Shown one piece after another: positions 46,118 to 58,539 of a stretch of 64,000 nt of DNA. Numbering within the stretch: the stretch's first letter is position 1; every line of letters starts with the position of its first letter. The translations under genes were made by a program, and so were the position numbers. Below the pieces are notes generated by a model. It saw only the letters and a program-made list of their open reading frames with translations. It did no database searches and had not been told where the DNA came from. Origin of the DNA: Acestrorhynchus altus (Eukaryota; Chordata; Actinopteri; Characiformes; Acestrorhynchidae); contig CM067514.1 in the NCBI GenBank assembly GCA_034509495.1, positions 9,830,165-9,894,164 on the forward strand, given 5' to 3'.

Positions 46118-48664
46118 TGTGAATTATATATGATCATACTAGCATTGCTTCTTTAACTTAAAAAAAAAAAGAAGATCAAAATAGTTAAAATATTGTAGTA
46201 GAATGTCATTAGATCACACCCCTTGGAGGCCATCCCATCCTCCATGGTACTATGGCCATGTGCATCTTCTAGAATCTCTTTCACAAGCTAAGCTATGATT
46301 AGGGAGTAGCTATTCAACTCAACTTTTATCCCTGTGCCTTCTAATGGTCGTGATTCGCAATCGAGATCAAACTTGCCAACAATGCATTCATTTCAGACGC
46401 TCGCATTCATTCTCGGCCACCCTTGAACCAAGGATTTCTATTCATGACTTTGTTTCAAAAGATTCACCTTTCAAAGGTGATTCTCATTGCACATTAAATG
46501 AAAAATCTCTCAAAGTGAAAAACCTTAAAGCAGCAATAGCCACTTCAGTTTGAAACGACCCAGCCATTTATCAACCTGTATCAGGCAGACCGAGGACAAG
46601 GGCTGGTCGGCTGGAGAACAGGAAAAAAAGTGATCTTCCTCTGATGTTTAGCAGAGACCGGCCTACAGGAAGCTAATTCAAAAGCTTACAGTTGTGGTTT
46701 ACGACTTGCAAAGACTAGAAAGGGCAATGAGCCTGGAAAAAAAAAAAAGAAACTACGTTACGCATTTAGCCACCACACCTACTGACAATATCCTTCAATC
46801 ACTGGCACTCCAAGACACTGCTACTGCAAGACAAGTAATGTCATGGTATGCAGGGAGGATCTACGAATATTCACTGGTAACAGACCATCACTTTCAACCA
46901 CAGAGAGCCAATACTCAACTAGGCATTTATTTGCTACCAGTCTGTGGAGAATAGGTCAGCTTTCTCTGCTATGACATAGTCACAGTCCTATTCAGTGCAG
47001 GTCATAGAGCAGTTACTTCAGTACGATGACTTACTATGGAATAAAATCAAGACGCAGCAGCACTGTATTTAAGGCCGACTAATAGATAATCGGTCTTGTT
47101 ACATGTCGGACAAGTTGACTGCGAATCAATTAATTCCTCGTAATGCTGTCCTTAAGTGTAATGAATACCCATTCAAAAATCAATTGAAAGTTTCCCAACA
47201 CAAAAATGAAATCGATGGTTAACTCCAGGTGACCTGGAGTGAGGGCTAAAAGCCTACGTTATGGAGGCTCAGCCGAAGGAGAAGTGTCGGCGAGTCGGGG
47301 GCAGCGGGCAGGATTAACGACAAGCATCCATTGTGCAAACAGACAAGCCAACAGCAGAAATCTGCAGGTGGCCACCCCGAGCCTTCCAAGAGAGACAGAG
47401 AGGATTACATTAGACGACCCCTCGTAAATCCCGAGAGTGCGGCAGCAGGTGGGGAGGAAGACAAGGCGGTGGCGTGTTCGTCCTCTCTGGCCGCTCTTCG
47501 GCGTTTGTCAGCAGAAGCCACTCCCCCCCGCCGGGCCTGCACCACCTCCCTTGAGACCAATTAACACAGCCAAGTCCTTCCGCAGCCTCGCTCTATCAAT
47601 TAGGAGGCGGTGAGTGCATCATCGTCATCATCATGACATACATTACTGCTGAGGCAGGCCTGGTCATGGGGGTGAGAAACGGCTATCTCAGAAAGACAGA
47701 GAAAGAGTAAGAGAGAAATGCAAGGGAAGCACTGGCAGTAATGAGGAGTCCCAAGAGAAGCAGAGGAACAGAGGAACTCAGTCCCGCAGATGTGTGAACA
47801 CGCCGCCGGCTGGCACCTCCCAGCACTCACACAGTCAGACATGGGGTTAAATCAATATTTTCAATCTCTCAGGATCAATCCAGCATTTGAACATGAAGAG
47901 AAACCTGTTAGCAGCCACCAATATGTGTAAATGAAAAGCCAAACTTCATGACCCTGATGGATCGCTTTTTTTCTCCCCGCTCTCCCTCTCTGCTTCTTAG
48001 TACTGTGGCCCTCCATCACTGTCAAACGAGCTTTGCAGTTTCAAGTTGCATGGGAATTTTTATCCAGTCTCCTCCCTCGTGCTGTACTGCTTTTTAGTAT
48101 GCAAAACCTTCCCCACTCCAATGGGTTCAGTTTGTTCAGTTCAGTTTGATTAGCCATTCAAGAGTCCATCTCAGTACAGTTTAAGGCTGTCCTGATTGCT
48201 CAATTAAATAGGTCATTGATTAAAAGTGACCCTCTCGATGAAACTGTGATTTCAGTTCTCCTGTCTCTTAAGGAACAGGGCTTGACAGACACACCAATTC
48301 ATATGGAGTGGTTTTATACACTGGAAATAATCTGAAATTATCACTGACAAACACTAAAAATACCCATCCATCTAATTCATAGAAGGGCAATAGTGGGTAC
48401 AAAAGCCTACCTGGAATTACTGTGTGCAGGGCAGGTTAGGACTGCAAAATATATCCTACCCATCATCACAGTGTGCGCATGCAGATTACTCATTGTCAGA
48501 CAATGCAAATTCAATCAAACCAGTCATTTCACAATGTTTTTGCTGCAAAATGACCAATTGCACTGTTCTTATTTTCCATTATATATGTACCCGAGGCAGA
48601 TGAAATCTACCCAATGTTCTAAAAAAATTAATCAAATTTGCCCTCCAATTCAGAAGTGCCAATT

Positions 48665-48850
48665 ACCTCGTTAGGACTCTCCCCTGATCGCATTTGATGC
48701 TCTTACCACTAGGAAGGTGAAGACAAGCACATGCCTCCTCCAATATGTTAAAATAGCCACTGCCTTTTTTGTGATATTGGGAGAGAGCACTCTTTACCCA
48801 CCCAGAGAGAATATGGCCAACTCTGCTCTTTTGGAAAGAGCTCATTTTGT
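48665..48850 (-). repeat. Unclassified dispersed repeat (SINE-like body)
   Basis: Contains GACAAGCACATGCCTCCTCC, GCACTCTTTACCCACCC and GGCCAACTCTGCTC blocks that I recognise as belonging to a common teleost interspersed repeat, here shortened. It abuts the Tc1 fragment downstream. Confidence 0.5.
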
Positions 48851-48869
48851 TCCTCAGAATTCTACACAC

Positions 48870-49205
48870 AATACCCCATGATGACCAAGTGAGAAGGTTG
48901 TTTGAAATTATTTTTGCAAATTATTAATAATATAAAAAATAAATTACATGTATATAAATTAACAGCCTTTGCTCAACCCTTTGTTGGAGAATCTTTGGCA
49001 GCAAGTACAGCCTCAAGTCTTTTTGAATGTATGATGCTACAAGCTTGGCACATCTGTTTCTGGGAAGCGTCTCCCATTCTTCTTTACAGAACCTCTCAAG
49101 CACCATCAGATTGGATGGGGAGCGTTGGTGCACAGCCATTTTTAGATATCTCCAAAGATGTTCAATTGGGTTCAAGTCTGGTTCAATCAAATGTTTGCAT
49201 AGTAA
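48870..49205 (-). pseudogene. Tc1-like transposase C-terminal fragment (family E)
   Basis: The minus strand encodes EPDLNPIEHLWRYLKMAVHQ, RSPSNLMVLERFCKEEWETL and PRNRCAKLVASY: the end of the DD34E catalytic domain, with the last Glu in PIEHLW, and the C-terminal tail of a Tc1 transposase. The rest of the gene is missing at 49205. The element terminus side shows ACATGTATATAAATTAACAG. A fragment of the same transposase type is at 54908-55285. Confidence 0.85.
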
Positions 49206-50125
49206 TTTACTGCTTTTATGATATGAGTTTATCTTCAATTATTCTACATGATTAATCCTTGACATGTACGAGAAGGAATCTCAAAAGAGCAATGAACTAA
49301 AGTTATGTATTGTTTATTTGTGAACTCTCTAATTACTCAATTAAAGATATACTCAACAGTGACAGCTTAAACACAGAAAATCACCAACAAAGCCAAAAGA
49401 ACAGGCATACAAAAACGATTATGGCTATCCTGATCTCAATTATAGCGACTGGAGATCATAAACGCCGCTATGTCTTTAAATGGTCCAGAGCAGCCTGTTT
49501 CTGTTACACAAAAGCAGCCAATGGGAGCAATGCAACCTGAAACCAGCCACAGCACAGGCTGTCTGCTCTGCTGGACACACTCCACAACCTCTTCAGCACT
49601 GAGCAACACGGCCTTTGAAAGCTCCTCTCTGCTCATATGCAAGTGCTTTCTGTCCACCGCAGATTTCTGCAATCAAGGCTTAAAGCACAGTCAATGAATG
49701 AGTCTTGGTCTTCAAATTAGCCTTGCTCACAGAGAAAGATCTGACATTAGAGACTCTACAGATCAACATTAACTAAGCTTTACTTTAAAATTATACTGTA
49801 ATTAATGCCAATAATAGAATGTCGAATATCTGAATTGTCTCTATATCTATTGACATAAAGCACAGATGTTTAGAGTCTGGAAAGTCCTCAACAGCCTTTG
49901 TGATCCTCACAAGACCTTTGCATGGTTCACACGCTTAACAGATGCAGTTTACTAATAAAGCAATATGAGATTCCCCAGCACATTCCAAACTGATGAGGAG
50001 CCCACTGTGAAGTCTGGAGTCTCAAAATGCCTTACAAAGCAAAACAGCAGACACAGACGACACAGTCTGCTACAGATGAAAATAAGCGAGCCTTGGAATT
50101 CATTATGAAATGAAAATGAAGCCAC

Positions 50126-50330
50126 ACTACAAGCAAAATTACTGGGACACCTGCTCTTTCATTGTTTCTTCTGAAATCAAGGGTATTAAAAAGAGTTTTC
50201 CAGGTTTGTTGGATTAACTGTCTGTACTAGATTTTGGAACACTGCTGTGAGGATTTGATTGCATTCAGTGACAGGAGCATTGAGTGTGGTTGGGATTTAT
50301 GTCTGCCTGTCCCCCATTCAAAAGCAACAA
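50126..50330 (+). mobile_element. Family-M MITE copy, left part
   Basis: The left-end blocks ACTGGGACACCTGCTCTTTC, ATTGTTTCTTCTGAAATCAA and GATTTGATTGCATTCAGTGA are well preserved. The family's right part resumes at about 50700, so about 370 bp is interposed. Confidence 0.7.
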
Positions 50331-50699
50331 AATCTTAAACTGACCATGAAATTTGAAGAGACGAAACACCTTTCCCCACAGTTATCCGGTCTCAAAACAA
50401 CCCCTTGAACTGTCAATACTATCACACCTCACAGTGTTACAAGCAGAACGGCCTCAGGCCTTTGGTTCAAGATGGGCAGCCATGCACGTGATGGGTCAGC
50501 AAACGTGAAGATCGTTTGTTTTCACCTGCAGGTGAGGAGAATGTCAAACCTGTGTGGACACGCAAATCCATGACACAACCTATTGTAAACACTCTGAAGG
50601 GGGAGAAACAGAGCAGACTCACCCATTTATATCAATTTTTACATATAGTTTTCCAAATACGCATAGTTTAATGAACTCTTTTTCAAGGCTTTCTGTTTT

Positions 50700-50915
50700 T
50701 GTTACACTGACCACCAACCCCACCTCAGCTCAACCCAAAAATAGTGTATGGAGCACCATCATTCCAAAAAACAGTCCCATTGCTCCACAGCTAAATGATG
50801 CAGGACTTTATATCCTTCTAGCATTAGACACTGTATCAACAGTTTCCTACTTATCTGCTCCAGAGAGTCCTACTGATTTAGTAATGCATCTTTACAGGGA
50901 CTAGACATTATGAAA
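50700..50915 (+). mobile_element. Family-M MITE copy, right part
   Basis: Continues the element begun at 50126: GTATGGAGCACCATCATTCC, CCATTGCTCCACAGC, TCTGCTCCAGAGAGTCCTAC and TTTACAGGGACTAGACA. Confidence 0.7.
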
Positions 50916-51076
50916 TGATGGAAGAAAAAAAAATTTTTTAATTACTTGTACATATTAAATAGAAAAACCAATTCATCAATCATAAATGATTTCCATGCCA
51001 CTCCAAACAAAAGTAAAAGGTGCTCATAGACCCACTTGCACACTTCTCCTCCACGTTTAATCCATCCACACACAAT

Positions 51077-51077
<1 letters not shown>

Positions 51078-51157
<80 letters not shown>
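51078..51157. repeat. (AC)40 microsatellite
   Basis: 80 bp of perfect AC repeat directly adjoining the inverted SINE at 51158-51240. Confidence 0.98.
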
Positions 51158-51159
<2 letters not shown>

Positions 51160-51240
51160 CAGTGATTCCCTCCCAGGGATTCAAACTAGCAACCTTCCAG
51201 TGACAAGGCTGGTTCCCTAACCACCAGGTCATGGCTGCCG
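51158..51240 (-). repeat. tRNA-derived SINE 5' part (inverted)
   Basis: Read on the minus strand: GGCAGCCATGACCTGGTGGT, TAGGGAACC (box A region), GGTTGCTAGTTTGAATCCC (box B). Its 3' side merges into the (TG/AC)40 array, suggesting that the repeat grew from the SINE body or tail. Confidence 0.75.
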
Positions 51241-51317
51241 ATTTTTTACTTTCTGGACCTGCTTACATTCTGCACCTCTTCTAACAAGGGTGACATGCAG
51301 TTGTGTGAAGAACTTGT

Positions 51318-51340
51318 ATGTATGTATGTATGTATGTATA
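51318..51340. repeat. (TATG)n microsatellite
   Basis: Five to six perfect TATG units. Confidence 0.95.
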
Positions 51341-52052
51341 CAAGCATGCCCGGCTGCCATCTACTGCAGTCTGGTGAAGAGACTGTGGTAAACTAACCCA
51401 AAATAACCCCAATCGTTAAACTGAGTGTCAGGCCGGTGTCTGCAGGACTCAGATGAAAAACAGCAATTCGGTTCAAAAACAATTTCTCCTTCAAAATAAC
51501 TGAAGACTCAATCATCTACTGTAAAACCAAACCTCAGTAGCAAAAACTATTTGTCTGCACCCCAAACAGGAAGAAATTAGAGAATAGAAGGTGGTGCCCA
51601 GCACCTAGGAAACCGTTTGCAGACAGGACCATATGTTTTTACTGCCCTCTCTCTGCCTCAAGAGCAGAGTCCAAATGGACAAAATGTCTCTCTGTTTTAC
51701 TGGTTGCTGAAAAACTACAGGTGCTGACAAGCTCCAACAGGACTGTCAATATTGGGCTTTGTCAGAAATGGCTGCACTGGGAGAGTTCGAAATAAAAGCC
51801 TTGAGAAACAGTGACAAGCTGGTTCTGCCACTGCTATGCCTGCCTTAAAGGGGAATTCCGCTGCTTATTCAAGCTTTCTGAATAATTCAGTGGCTAAGAT
51901 TCAGGGTGGTTTGATGTGAATTGAGGTGCTGTACAAACACGTACAGTGGTGGTGACAAAGCAGGGTTGGCGAGTTCGTGATTTGAGGTTGTATCAATATT
52001 GTTAAAACGTGAATAAATTTAAGTGATACATATTCATACTGTTGCAAAATCT

Positions 52053-53201
52053 ACAGTTGTGGCCAAAAGTTTAAAGAATAGCACAAATTTCTGCTTTCAC
52101 AAAGTTTGCTGTTTTTTATGGGGCATTCCATATGTTCATTTTTTAATACATCCATTAGAAGTAATTTATATTTAATAAATATACTAAATACATTTATTTA
52201 CAGTGTTGCCCCTTCTCTAAAACTTTAAATTAACTGGAGCATTAGCATTCTGGATATCAGCTTCTTGGCAACATCTTGAGTGACAACCCATTCTTCCTTA
52301 ATCAGTGCTTTGAGTTGATCAGAGATCCCGGGTTTTTGTTTGTCCACCATCTTTTTGAGGATTGACCACAGGTTCTCAATGGGCTTGAGATCTGGGGAGT
52401 TTTCTTGCCATGGAAGCAAAATTTCAATGTTTTGTTCACTGAGCAACCTGGTTATCACGTTTTCCCTCTGAAATGGTGGGGAAAAAAACATTGTTTATCT
52501 CCAAATTGCTCCTGGATTGTTGGGAAAAGTTGCTCTTGGAGATGTTTGATACCATTCCTTATTCATGGCAGTGTTCTTAAGCAACATTGTGAGCAAACCC
52601 ACTCCACTGGAGAAGAAGCAATCCCACACATGAATGGTCTCAGGCTGCTTCACTGTTGACATGACACATCACTCGTGGTAGTGCTCACCTTTTCTTCTCC
52701 AGACAATCGTTTTTACAGATGTCCTAAACTGTCTAAAAGGTGCTTTGTCAGAGAACTTTACCCCAGTCCTCTGCAGTCCAATCCCTATACTTGCTGCAGA
52801 ATGTCAGTCTGTTCTTCATGTTTATCTTGGAGAGAAGAGACTTTTTTGCTGCCCTTCTTGACACCATGCCATCCTCCAAAATCCTTCATCTCACTGTAAG
52901 TTCAGATGCACTCACACCTGCCATTCCTGAGCAAGTTCTGCACTGGTGGTGATCCAATCTTTTAGCTGCTGCCTCTTAAGGAGACTGTCCTGACGCTTGC
53001 TTGACTTCCTTGAGTGTGCTAAAGCCTTCTTCACTGCAACTGAACTCAGAAGTTTTTGATTCAATGGTTGACTGGGGTGGTATCTTACATGCAAACAATC
53101 TGATCACGCTTCGCAATCGAGTTAATACAAATTGCCGCCACATATACTTTGCGAAAACCAACACGTGTGTCATTCTATAACTTTTTGCCACGACTATAGT
53201 A
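52053..53201 (-). mobile_element. Tc1-like transposon with decayed transposase (family F)
   Basis: Ends: ACAGTTGTGGCCAAAAGTTT at the left and AACTTTTTGCCACGACTAT at the right (imperfect inverted repeats, flanked by TA). The minus strand at 52225-52491 retains a Tc1 transposase tail (LLPWQENSPDLKPIENLWSI, LKKMVDKQKPGISDQLKALI, KEEW), and further pieces occur in several frames (for example SPKEAAAKRLDHHQCRTCSG near 52960). About 1.15 kb against 1.6 kb for intact elements; multiple frameshifts. Confidence 0.85.
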
Positions 53202-53319
53202 ATAAATCTAGTACTGGAAAGCGGTCAGCTTTGATGGTCAAATAATGCAACAGCATTAGACTGATTAGCCATCCTGACTAAGAAGAATGGTCAACAATGC
53301 ACTCAAAATGAGTTGTTCA

Positions 53320-53700
53320 CACTCAAACAAATGTTTGTGAACACTCTGTCCAATGGCTGCATTCAGCTACTTTACATTTATGTGCACACACCACTCATTT
53401 AGTCTCTTTAGTGAGATTCTGCCAAAAGAATAGGACACTCTGGAAGAAAACCAACCATGAACCTATGACATCATGCCTAATGCAGGCATGGGTTCGAGGG
53501 GTATAAACCCCCCCAGCACGCAGCTGTGGACCTGTTCTCTGGAATGATGGCAGTCCATCCAGGGCTTTGTGGATGAGCATGGGAGTTGGGGTTGAGGTGG
53601 TGTGGTGCTCTTCCAACATCCTAACCTAATGCTCCAAAATCTAGTAGGAAAGCATTCCTCCGAGAGTAGAGTTACAGGATAGAGATTAATACTCGGATTT
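53320..53700 (-). mobile_element. Family-M MITE copy (inverted)
   Basis: Reverse-complement blocks: CAAATGTTTGTGAACACTCT, GCTGCATTCAGCTACTTTAC, AACCATGAACCTATGACATC, GCAGGCATGGGTTCGAGGGG, TCTGGAATGATGG and GGTGTGGTGCTCTTCCAACA. Adjacent to the family-F Tc1 element. Confidence 0.7.
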
Positions 53701-53919
53701 CAGAATTCTTCTGTCCATACAGAGTAAAATCAAGAGATTTTTGAGAGGAATATTCATTTTAGGCAGAAAGGGCTGAAAAGGGTGATGGACACACGCTCGC
53801 TGGGCTTTATGGGAACATTAAGAACAATGCTGCTCTGCCAAAAAGCACGTCAGCAGCAAAAATGACCAGAAAGAAATACCCATGATTTCAACTACCCAAC
53901 CGGAAGTCTGCACATTAAC

Positions 53920-54500
53920 CCAGCGGGCTCCCCGCGCCGACAGACACACAGCAGCTCTCCAACTCATCTTCGCTTGGCGGACAGTAAATCAGGTGGTAAT
54001 TGGAAACGTGTTCTTCGTGGGTACGACAGTACGGCGACGCCGCCACAGAGTCCACAACGGCGTGCCGACAAAAGCGAGGGATTAGGCTGGAGGTGCGCGC
54101 GCGTGTGCACTCTTGCAGGGCCGAAGTTCTCCAGACTCCATTCGGAAGCGAACGCAGGTAGCCGAGGGAGCCTGAGCGGATCCCAGAATTCCTCATTATC
54201 CTCCCAGCAGGCGGCCCCCGGCTCGAGGCGGCGGTGTGAGCGCGAGGCGGCCCGGCGCGAGGGAGGCAGCGCCTGGACCCCCGCGCTCACTGCAGCCCCG
54301 CGGGGGGAGGGCCAGGCTCGCTCATTACGCTTAACCGATCCACAGCGGCCCTGCAAACCAAGTGCCACTTAGTGCCCGTCTGAGCCGGCCGCCCGGCCCT
54401 GATGAGATGACTGAGCACACTGCATATCTGTAATGGGGCTAAAACCAACAGCTCATCAGAGCGACCCGGCTGACCACGCGCTAACCTGCAGCCGACACCA
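53920..54500. promoter_or_regulatory. CpG-island-like block inside the long tead1 intron
   Basis: About 580 bp with dense CG dinucleotides and high GC content (for example GGCGACGCCGCC, GAGCGCGAGGCGGCCCGGCG, CCCCGCGGGG), in contrast with AT-rich DNA on both sides. Open frames of 132 and 134 codons here overlap on opposite strands and resemble no protein I know. It could be an alternative tead1 promoter / first exon, a lncRNA promoter or an unmethylated enhancer. No matching donor is assigned. Confidence 0.45.
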
Positions 54501-54907
54501 AGAGTCTTTCTAACACCATCCTCTGTCTAACGAACAAACAAACAAACACAGGATCCTAAGTGACGTTATTAGCGTTTGCCACCTTCAAAGCAAACAGATG
54601 CACTGTAAAGACTGCTCGGGTGGTCGGGGGCCAGATAGCAGGCCCTGAAAGCACCCAGAGTCCTGAAACAGATGGTCCTTTCACACATAATAATCATAAC
54701 CGCCTATGTGCACTCCTTAGGCTCGGCTCGAAACGTACTGCGATATTTAGAATGCTGTACAGCAGCAGACTCAGTAAGAGTAATGCAAATATGTAAAGAA
54801 GCCTTCATTGTTTTTCTCTCCCTTTCTGACTAATTAAAAACAATCATTTCATTGTGTTTTATAGATTTATAATATATATACAAATAAATGCAGAAGGAAA
54901 ACCATTT

Positions 54908-55285
54908 CTGCAGCACTCCACTAATCCGACCTGTGGAGCAGCCAGACGTAAGCCGCTCCTCAGTAAAAGGTACATGGCGGCCAATCTCGAGCCCACCCAA
55001 TGGACTCTCAGACCATGAGAAACAGAGAGACTGAATGCCAGGCCAAGGTGGTCATCACTTAGCAAATACATTCCTACAGTGAAGTATGATGGTGGCAGAA
55101 TTATTCTGTGCGGATGTTTTTCTGCAGCGGGAACAGGAAGACTAGTCAGGGTCAAGGGAAAGATGACTGCAGTGATGTGCAGTGAGACACCCTTGATAAT
55201 AACCTGTTCAAGATCACTCTGGATCTCAGACTGGGACAAATGACCCTAAGCACACAGCCAAGATAACAAAGGAGTGGTGTACAGT
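54908..55285 (+). pseudogene. Tc1-like transposase middle fragment (family E)
   Basis: The blocks TCCTCAGTAAAAGGTACATG, GACTCTCAGACCATGAGAAA and TACAGTGAAGTATGATGGTG, then GATGTTTTTCTGCAGCGGGA and CCCTAAGCACACAGCCAAGA, correspond to the central catalytic region (GGS..LWGCFSA.G and DNDPKHTAK) of the same Tc1 transposase whose tail is at 48870-49205. No open frame is intact. Confidence 0.75.
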
Positions 55286-55564
55286 ACTGGTAACTATGTA
55301 GTACTGGTCAACTGCAGGTCACAATGCTAACCTGCAAACTAGGGATGCAACTCAAACCAAACCAACCAACCAAACAAAACATTTACTGAACAGCAAACAT
55401 TGTTTTCATTCAGTTTTCCACTATTTTCACATTGAATGAATGAAATATCCTAATTTCATGTTCCTTCTTGCTGTTCAAAGAAGAAAAAACTATTACAAAA
55501 CAACTTAAAAAATATTTAACACTGATCATTTTTAACATCCCAGCAGACATACCTACAAAGCACA

Positions 55565-55720
55565 ATATGACTTAAAATAATTAATTCATTTCCAAACCGC
55601 TTATTCCTGAATAGGGTCACGGGTGAGCCAGTGCCCAGCCGGCAACTCTGAGCGCAAGGGCGGGAAACAACCCTAGACAGGGCGCTAATCCATCGTAGGG
55701 AACACTACGTAGGGATCGTA
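55565..55720. repeat. Dispersed repeat fragment (CCGCTTATTCCTG type)
   Basis: Contains CATTTCCAAACCGCTTATTC, TAGGGTCACGGGTGAGCC and CAGGGCGCTAATCCATCGTA, a block widely seen in fish interspersed repeats. Class not determined from this piece. Confidence 0.55.
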
Positions 55721-56929
55721 GGAAAAAAATGACTTAAAATAAATTAACAATAATTTATATATATATATATATATAATCATTTTAATAACCATTTTATGGC
55801 GAATCATTTAGGATGCTGAATATTCAAACAATTTGTCAGCCACTGTCCACATACTTTTGTGCTAAAGGTTGGCATGGATGTTAAGCAATACATCCACTAG
55901 AACATTAAATTCATTTCTTCTGTCAGCATTTCTTCTTTATCATGTTCATATCACAGTGTCTGCGTTTTGACTCAACTATTGGCTACACTGCCCCACGTTT
56001 TCCAATAATACTGCTCCACTCCATCCTTATCTACATTTTCAGAGGATGTGTTCAAATATGGACATAAAGAATGTAATGTGTGAACAGAAGGCTCTGTCTG
56101 TATCCGTACTTAAAGTTGAGCATAAACTAGCCACAAGAATATAATTCTTTCAGAAAAATAGATTTGAGAGACATGCTGTGTGTTAATGGTCAGGAAAGAA
56201 AGGCAGATCTAAAAGGAAAAAAGGTTCCCGTGTCGTGTTCGCTGCCTCTTAACCACTAGAGGTCATGTTTCGGAAATCCTGACTAATGCCCCTTTAAGTA
56301 AGAGAGTGATATATGGCTAAGGGACGACTTGTAATTTGGGGAAGATTTTATATCCATCAGTTAGAAACTGAATTTGAAAAAGTGTAAAAAGCTAGAGCGA
56401 GGGCGCTATACACGGAAAAGAACTTCAGAGAGCAACTTATTGAAGTGAATTATTCAAAGCAAATTGACTTAAGGCGCTCCCGCATGCACAATAACACCCA
56501 TTAAATGCATTTTCTTGGAACTCAATGTCCCATTGTGCCTTTCTTGTCGTATTTCACATCTGGTCATGTGTTCGGTGATGTACTCCAGAGGGTATGTAAT
56601 TGTCTGAGGCCAGGCTGAATGGAGGCTTGCAAAGCAGGTGAATTATGTAAGTGCCGTCCCTGTCTTTGGCTCTTTGCTGTTGGTGTGTGTGTGTGTATGT
56701 GTGTGGAGGGGGGGGGACTTTCTTCCCTCTTTTTTTCCATGGCTCCTCTTCACCACAAAGCAGCTGTTGTGATGTTTTTCACTGCTGTCACAATTAACCT
56801 CGAAGGCTGGGCGAGGAGCCAGCGCCGGCGCAACTCGGGGCAGCGAGCCCTTCAGGTAAACAGTATGATAAGCTTAGCCGCAAAAATTAGACATTGTTTT
56901 GAAGCAAGAGGCAGTTGCTATAGTGACTG

Positions 56930-57370
56930 TTGCTAATTAACTGCATTCAGCCGGGGGAACAAAGGGCTTAAGGGCACTCAGGACGGCGTCTCGTGCAGAG
57001 AGCTGCTCGCACTGCACATGTGCAAAGCCCCCCACCACTCCCCAACACACAAAATCTCCTCAATAAAATACCTGAGCCTCTCCCTCCCACCACAACCCCC
57101 TACACTTCACACATGCCAGGAGAAGTGTGGCTGCCAGCCTATCAGAGGAGCGGGCCAGTGGACAACAATTACGAGGCTGCGTGAATCGTGCCGATGTCCA
57201 ATGGTGGGAGCGTGGGGGGTGCAGAGTGCCCTGACTGCCCTAAAACAAAAAATAATCATGGCGTCCCAGGCCAATCAACATCTTCCATCAGCAGCAAGGG
57301 CCACTTGAAGAGGATCTCATCAGCTCCAGTGGCATTCTGGAGAGACAGCCTGTCGGCAAGCGCATTTCAT
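56930..57370. promoter_or_regulatory. Candidate conserved non-coding element
   Basis: GC-balanced, non-repetitive sequence. It includes ACAACAATTACGAGGCTGCG, AATAATCATGGCGTCCCAGG and GAGGATCTCATCAGCTCC, bordered by ordinary AT-rich intron. Only the composition contrast supports this. Confidence 0.3.
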
Positions 57371-57894
57371 TAAAGCAACAGTCGAAGACGGAGCACAATT
57401 TCAGATGTTTTACTAAATATGGTGCGACAGGTTAGTTTGGAGGAAGGGAAGGCTTAGGAATGAATTACTGTAACTGTACAGCTGCAAAGCCAAAATGATG
57501 GCTGCATACTATTATGACATGCATATGATCTCCATGCTCCAATTTTAAATGTTTATTTTTATTTCTCTGTAAGACATACTGCACTATATATCCAAATATC
57601 AGTGGACACTAGAGGGACATAATGGCCCCCAGCATTTTGTTCTATGTAAATAATGACATGACTGGAGGATGACTAAAATCATACATCTCAATCAGTATTT
57701 ATCTGTAACTCATAAAACAGCATACTGTATATTTAAAGAGTAACCTTTAATTCTGATTTTTTTCGATGGCAAAATTTAAACAACACTGTCTTACCTCTGA
57801 AAAAAAAAATACTTTTTGGAATAAAAAATGAGATGTGGTCAATTTTTATGTCTAGCACAATATCTCAGTATATCAATATTTACAACATTGACTA

Positions 57895-58158
57895 GCCCTA
57901 AATGATGGTGATGATCCAATACTTTTGAGATGACTTGGATGATCAAAATCCCATCTCATCCCCAACTCTGACCTCACTAATGATCTTGTCACTGAATGCA
58001 GTGCTCCAAAAATCCAGCAAAAAGACTTCCCTGGACTGTAGAGACAGTTAACCAAGAAAAGCAGAAAAAAACTTTTTAAGAAAAAAACTCTTGATTTGAA
58101 AGAATCAGTGAATGAAACAAAAATGAAGGTGTACAAATACCTTTGTCCATACATTGTA
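57895..58158 (-). mobile_element. Family-M MITE copy (inverted)
   Basis: Blocks GATGATCCAATACTTTTGAG, CCCAACTCTGACCTCACTAA, CACTGAATGCAGTGCTCCAA and TTCCCTGGACTGTAGAGACA, with an end ACAAATACCTTTGTCCATAC. Confidence 0.7.
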
Positions 58159-58539
58159 TTTATAAGTTTCTATTCCTTTAATTGTAATCATTTAGCAACT
58201 GTCATACTGTCAACCAAGTCAGACTGTGTTGCTGTAATTTGTGTATAAGACAGAAGACTTTAAGAACTGACTGGGAGCATTACATGAAGAATCCCTTTCA
58301 CTGCCTCGTGCTGCCTGTGGTCAGTTAGAATGGGCAACAGTTATACAATACAAATTCATTAAGATACAAAGCAACAACTTATGCAACAGCTCTGATTTCC
58401 AAGAATGGCACCAACATGCATAATGCAGGTGTTTACAATACGCTCACCAAGAGATGATGTCCCATTCATCAATCAGCAATCAGGAAAAATATTAATGAAT
58501 TCTGCTTCTCTAATTTGCCCAGCATCCCCGCTGACAGTC

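Noticed and set aside
45788..46156. Plus-strand open frame of 122 codons
   Set aside because: Mostly a translation of a tRNA-derived SINE.
53964..54372. Overlapping 132- and 134-codon open frames on opposite strands
   Set aside because: Both lie in the CpG-rich block where stop codons are rare; composition is GC-driven and no family was recognised.
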